Shown: positions 7,517 through 10,641 of the stretch, in pieces | How positions within the stretch are numbered: position 1 is the stretch's first letter | How the letters are laid out: every line of letters starts with the position of its first letter | Assembly: GCA_003520105.1 (NCBI GenBank) | Contig: DOVL01000290.1 | Location: 1 to 10,641 of the forward strand | Length of the DNA stretch: 10,641 bases | Source of the DNA: Lachnospiraceae bacterium | GTDB lineage: Bacteria; Bacillota; Clostridia; Lachnospirales; Lachnospiraceae | Direction: 5' to 3' | The notes under the pieces: model-generated | What the model was told of the DNA's origin: nothing | Database searches by the model: none | Seen by the model: only the letters and a program-made list of their open reading frames with translations | Program-made: the position numbers and the translations under genes

Positions 7517-8449
7517 ATGAAGAAAAACAGTATTTTTGGAAAATTTATAGATAGATCGACACTGGCTGTTTATTCGCTCTTTTCCGGAAAACTCAAGAAG
7601 GAGATGATAGATGAGCAGTATGCTGTCAATAAAGAGGCATGGAAGGAGTATCTTGCCCAAAATAAGATTACCGGTGAAAGAGATGTTTTAAGCGATTCGG
7701 ATGCGTCCGGTGAGTATGGAGTCGGAAATGGTTTTATGCTTATTGAGGATCAGACGAAGCTGACAGCATTTCGCTATGGTACCAATAAGGGACGGATCGG
7801 TAAGAAGCTCTTTGACGGTAAGAAAATGACCGGTGCGGATAATACCTGTGAGGTTATAGCGGTTTATAATGCGATGCATTTTCTTGCTTCGCAGGGCAGT
7901 CATGATGGTGATGCGACCGGTGGTAATGTCGGTACGGACAGTGGTAATGTCGGTGCTGATGGTGATAAGCATAGCAGAAAAACTCTGCCGGGTTTTCCGG
8001 AGCTGCTCAGGACATTCTCAAAGAAGGGAATAGCATACAAGGGTATGTTTGGTACGAATCCGAAGGCTCTGAAGAACTATCTGATCCGTAAGGGCTACAA
8101 GGTCGAAGAGCTAAAGGTTTCCGAACTAAAAAAAGGGAACTGTAAGAGGGTTGAGAAGGAGTACAAGGCTTTTATTCTTACAACCTTCAATGAAGTACAT
8201 AATCCGTTTTCAATGGTTCATACGATGTGCGTGACACGAGAAGATGGGGCAAATATTTCCGACAAAGTGATGAAGGATATGTCGCAAGATAAAGGTGATA
8301 TGATTGATCATAGTTCAGAAGGATATGTATTTCAGCTTCATAACGATTATGAAGGAAGTAAGACTTATCCGACACTCTATGATGCGATTACCGGTTATAA
8401 TAACGGTAAGGGTAATCCTATAACTCTTCTGTGCATAAGTGCGGAGTGA
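7517..8449 (+). CDS. Putative papain-fold (C39-like) cysteine peptidase-like protein
   Basis: I do not firmly recognise the family. I chose ATG 7517 (310 residues), 2 bp after the previous stop; a GTG at 7511 overlaps that stop and is an alternative. GGAAG (7502-7506) could serve either. The peptidase idea rests on order and context: ADNTCEVIAVYNAM places C111 at the head of a helix, as the nucleophile is in papain-like folds. NPKALKNYLIRKGYKVEEL (181-199) resembles the C39 segment that presents a substrate-side helix. H235 in FSMVHTMCV would be the catalytic His, before a strand. An Asn/Asp partner is not certain. There is no signal peptide or membrane segment. Residues about 126-152 are a Gly/Asp/Asn-rich insertion with a tandem repeat. 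It could also be an inactive relative or a different fold. Confidence 0.55.
   Translation: MKKNSIFGKFIDRSTLAVYSLFSGKLKKEMIDEQYAVNKEAWKEYLAQNKITGERDVLSDSDASGEYGVGNGFMLIEDQTKLTAFRYGTNKGRIGKKLFDGKKMTGADNTCEVIAVYNAMHFLASQGSHDGDATGGNVGTDSGNVGADGDKHSRKTLPGFPELLRTFSKKGIAYKGMFGTNPKALKNYLIRKGYKVEELKVSELKKGNCKRVEKEYKAFILTTFNEVHNPFSMVHTMCVTREDGANISDKVMKDMSQDKGDMIDHSSEGYVFQLHNDYEGSKTYPTLYDAITGYNNGKGNPITLLCISAE
7919..7960 (+). repeat. Two 21-bp tandem units within the C39-like gene
   Basis: Two in-frame units (7919-7939 and 7940-7960) match at 17 of 21 bases and share a 14-base core, GTGGTAATGTCGGT. They encode GGNVGTD and SGNVGAD. The unit is a whole number of codons, so a gain or loss by slippage would keep the frame. 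Confidence 0.8.
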
Positions 8450-8482
8450 TTGTTTATAGATGATCTTTAGGGAGGTATAAAA

Positions 8483-9712
8483 ATGAAGTATTGTATATAT
8501 TGTGGGACTCAGTTGGTAGATGAGGCGGTTTTCTGCAGTTCGTGCGGAAAGAGCCAGACCGATGCATCTCAGCCACAGCAATCACAGCTTGAGCATCAGC
8601 AGTCGACACAACAATCACAACAGGCACAACAGCAAGTGTACCAAACACAGATGCAGCAGGCATATCCACAAAATAACATAGTTGATCCTGCTCAACAGTA
8701 TATTTCTCCACAGGGATATATGCATCCGGGTAAGTTGTATGGACAGTCACAGATGGATGCTAATTCTGCCGGGTACATGGCACAGCAGGCGGCGCAGCAG
8801 GATATCGGAGAAAAAGCAAAAAAGAGTAAGAAGAAGATAATCATCCCGATCGTGGCGGCAGCGGTAGTTGTGATAGGAGTTGTTCTGTTTTTCCTGCTAA
8901 AGGGCGGAGGGAAAGAAAGCAAAGAAAAGAACGAGGCTCTGGACAGGTTCTTCGAGGCGGTAGAAAGGATGGATCTTACCGCGATTAACGATGCCTGTTA
9001 TCCTGAAGGATCATCGGCTTGGGAGAATGTAAGACCTGATGGTATATTCATTCGTAATATTTATGGTTTGACAATGGGGGCTTATATTAGCGGATCTGAC
9101 AGGCTCAGATCGGATATGGATCTCTATGATATGTATATTAAGTCTTATGGTTTTGATTCGGTCAAAGATGGTGGATCAGAAGAAAGAGCTGAGGTTTTTA
9201 ATGATATTGACAATTTTAAAAAAGCATTTTCTGATTTCAGGATCAGCTATGATCTGGTTAGGATTATTGACTCTGATAAGGTTGTTTTTAAGGAGGGTCC
9301 TTCACCTAATTCTGCGGTTGTTGATTCGTGTGAATGGATGGAGAGTCATCTGAACAAGAAAAGTGAGGACGGGGCAACAGGGAATTACATTAAAGTTACT
9401 GATATTAAGGTTGCCATAATTAGAATTCACTGGAGCTATGGCGATAAGAAATACGGTTATGATGAAAAGTGGTGGGATAACGACAAATTCATCGGATTTA
9501 TCTCTGATAATTATGGTGAATGGACCGACTTGCCGGCTTCAAGAAAAAGATTTGAAAGAGTTGATCTTCGAAAATATGATGATCTTATCGAGTATATGGA
9601 TGATGCAGAATATGAATATATACTCTATAAGTCAGATGGTGAGTGGTATGTTTTTCCTGAGAGAATAACAGCGCCGGGGGGATTAGCTTCCCAAATTGCC
9701 ATAGAGTACTGA
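8483..9712 (+). CDS. Zinc-ribbon, Gln-rich, single-pass membrane protein
   Basis: Function unknown. The start is ATG with AGGGAGG (8469-8475) 7 nt upstream; 409 residues. In order: an N-terminal zinc ribbon (C4, C7, C18, C21), a long Gln-rich linker (about 29-107) made of CAA/CAG/ACA-type codons, a basic KAKKSKKK stretch (111-118), one transmembrane helix (about 119-139), and a 270-residue C-terminal domain. The basic residues before the helix predict the ribbon and linker inside the cell and the C-terminal domain outside. The start of that domain, ALDRFFEAVERMDLTAINDACYP, resembles NTF2-like or DUF4878-type stress and lipoprotein domains; this is a loose resemblance. The part after about 9050 looks richer in A and T than the genes before it. 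It is 33 bp after the C39-like gene and is the last gene before the terminator. Confidence 0.75.
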   Translation: MKYCIYCGTQLVDEAVFCSSCGKSQTDASQPQQSQLEHQQSTQQSQQAQQQVYQTQMQQAYPQNNIVDPAQQYISPQGYMHPGKLYGQSQMDANSAGYMAQQAAQQDIGEKAKKSKKKIIIPIVAAAVVVIGVVLFFLLKGGGKESKEKNEALDRFFEAVERMDLTAINDACYPEGSSAWENVRPDGIFIRNIYGLTMGAYISGSDRLRSDMDLYDMYIKSYGFDSVKDGGSEERAEVFNDIDNFKKAFSDFRISYDLVRIIDSDKVVFKEGPSPNSAVVDSCEWMESHLNKKSEDGATGNYIKVTDIKVAIIRIHWSYGDKKYGYDEKWWDNDKFIGFISDNYGEWTDLPASRKRFERVDLRKYDDLIEYMDDAEYEYILYKSDGEWYVFPERITAPGGLASQIAIEY

Positions 9713-9727
9713 TCGGAAAAAGCAAAC

Positions 9728-9758
9728 CGGGCGGCCGTGAGGCCGCCCGATCTGTTTT
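9728..9758. terminator. Strong hairpin terminator, likely bidirectional
   Basis: A perfect 9-bp GC stem (CGGGCGGCC, 9728-9736, and its complement 9741-9749) encloses a GTGA loop. TCTGTTTT follows on the + strand. On the - strand it is followed by GTTTGCTTTTT, so it can also end galT transcripts. It closes the four-gene + strand cluster. Confidence 0.88.
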
Positions 9759-9797
9759 GTGGGGGTGCATTGAATTATAAAAAGGGGTGTATTGGTA

Positions 9798-9817
9798 AAT
9801 AGCAGTTAACTGCTATT
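9798..9817. repeat. Perfect 20-bp palindrome after galT
   Basis: AATAGCAGTTAACTGCTATT is identical to its own reverse complement. It lies 23 bp beyond the galT stop. Neighbouring sequence repeats its CAGTT motif (TTAACTG again near 9830). There is no clear T tract after it on either strand, so it may be a 3'-end hairpin or a binding site rather than a terminator. Confidence 0.5.
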
Positions 9818-9840
9818 AAAAACTGTATTTAACTGTTATC

Positions 9841-10641
9841 TTACAGTGTGTTTATAAATCTCTTGAAGGCTTCCGTGCCTGCGTCGTCATGCTTATAAAC
9901 GCCTGCACATTCAAGAACCTTAGAGAATACAAGTCCGATCTCCTTCTGAACTGCTTTGTGGAGCTCTGTAGGATCGGTGAGTGTAGCTTTGTCGTATTTT
10001 GTGATCCACTCAGCTGTCCAGCCGGCATGCTTTGAAAGTGTCTCGTCATCCTTAAGGAGGGCGATATCCTTACCTGCTAAGATGTGAGCCTCAAGAGCTT
10101 CCATCTCCTTCTTGAGTCTTGCAGGAAGGATGGCAAGTCCCATAACCTCGATGAGACCTATATTTTCCTTCTTGATATGATGGTACTCAGCATGAGGATG
10201 GTAAACACCCATCGGATGCTCTTCGGTTGTTATATTGTTACGAAGGGCGAGGTCGAGTACGTAGCGACCGTTCTCGAAACGAGCGATAGGAGTGATAGTA
10301 TTGTGAGGAGTACCATCGGTTTCTGCAAAGATAAATGCTTCCTCATCTGTGTAGCCTCTCCATGCTTTGAGTATCATGTCGGCAGCGTCTGCGATTTCTT
10401 CGGCGGACTCAGCCTTAAGTCTGATGACTGAAAGAGGCCATTTGATTATGCCTGCTTCAACATTCGGGTAATCCTTTAAGTTGAATTTATACTCGTAATC
10501 AGCTTTTGCCATTGCAAAGGTATAAGCTCCTCCCTGGAAATGGTCATGTGAGAGGATTGAACCTCCGACTATCGGAAGGTCTGCATTTGAACCTGCGGTA
10601 TAATGCTGAAACTGTCCTACGAAGGAGAGAAGCTTCTGCAT
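9841..10641 (-). CDS. galT: Galactose-1-phosphate (UDP-glucose-hexose-1-phosphate) uridylyltransferase, type 2, 5' end outside window
   Basis: Leloir-pathway enzyme that exchanges UMP between UDP-glucose and galactose-1-phosphate, giving glucose-1-phosphate and UDP-galactose in the cytoplasm. The visible 266 residues are the C-terminal half; the family is usually close to 500. [18 protein letters not shown], followed by FQGG, carries the active-site His pair; the second His (residue 34 of the fragment) corresponds to the one that takes up [16 protein letters not shown] and [20 protein letters not shown], followed by [15 protein letters not shown], are diagnostic of the Firmicutes type-2 form. 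The ATG at the window edge falls inside the conserved region and is an internal Met, so the gene continues to the right. It converges with the zinc-ribbon membrane gene; the two share the hairpin terminator at 9728-9758. Confidence 0.93.
   Translation of the reverse strand: MQKLLSFVGQFQHYTAGSNADLPIVGGSILSHDHFQGGAYTFAMAKADYEYKFNLKDYPNVEAGIIKWPLSVIRLKAESAEEIADAADMILKAWRGYTDEEAFIFAETDGTPHNTITPIARFENGRYVLDLALRNNITTEEHPMGVYHPHAEYHHIKKENIGLIEVMGLAILPARLKKEMEALEAHILAGKDIALLKDDETLSKHAGWTAEWITKYDKATLTDPTELHKAVQKEIGLVFSKVLECAGVYKHDDAGTEAFKRFINTL

Noticed and set aside
8570..8670. CAA/CAG-rich stretch as a CRISPR or satellite array
   Set aside because: There are no constant repeats with unique spacers; it is a coding Gln-rich linker in frame with the zinc ribbon and membrane helix.
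9126..9668. + strand frames in another phase within the zinc-ribbon membrane gene
   Set aside because: They arise from AT-rich sequence in a frame-shifted reading; the main frame is intact throughout and has a strong ribosome site.
10084..10431. 115-codon + strand frame opposite galT
   Set aside because: Antisense to highly conserved GalT motifs; no start signals.

Overview
The window looks like a chromosomal stretch from a Clostridia-type Firmicute, most plausibly Lachnospiraceae (a Butyrivibrio/Roseburia-like gut or rumen anaerobe). This rests on strong AGGAGG ribosome sites, use of TTG as a start, a type-2 (Firmicutes) GalT, a Firmicutes ABC-exporter membrane protein, and membrane-anchored zinc-ribbon proteins. 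Base composition is moderate. The taxonomic call is inference; there is no rRNA or other marker here. I see no mobile element, CRISPR array, tRNA or rRNA.

Layout. (1) 1-1634, + strand: the end of an ABC exporter membrane subunit that runs off the left edge. It meets a bidirectional terminator at 1657-1708. (2) 1780-3724, - strand: a SAM-dependent methyltransferase followed by the redox chaperone Hsp33 (hslO), probably one transcript from a promoter at 3771-3800. (3) 3725-3922: a divergent intergenic region with two extended -10 promoters and, between them, a perfect 8+5+8 inverted repeat that looks like an operator. (4) 3923-9712, + strand: four genes in line. These are a multi-pass membrane EAL c-di-GMP phosphodiesterase with a degenerate GGDEF domain, a DUF4139 (MuiA-like) protein ending in a zinc ribbon, a possible papain/C39-like cysteine peptidase, and a zinc-ribbon, Gln-rich, single-pass membrane protein. 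They end at a strong hairpin terminator (9728-9758). (5) 9841-10641, - strand: the C-terminal half of galT, running off the right edge.

The + strand cluster is the least explained part. The last three genes are tightly packed: 2 bp separate the second and third, and 33 bp the third and fourth. Two carry zinc ribbons at opposite ends of the protein, one may be a peptidase, and the gene ahead of them should degrade c-di-GMP. This suggests an envelope-associated module that may be tied to c-di-GMP signalling, but its function cannot be read from sequence. Three otherwise unrelated proteins (Hsp33, the methyltransferase and the C39-like protein) carry hydrophilic low-complexity insertions, possibly a trait of this lineage.
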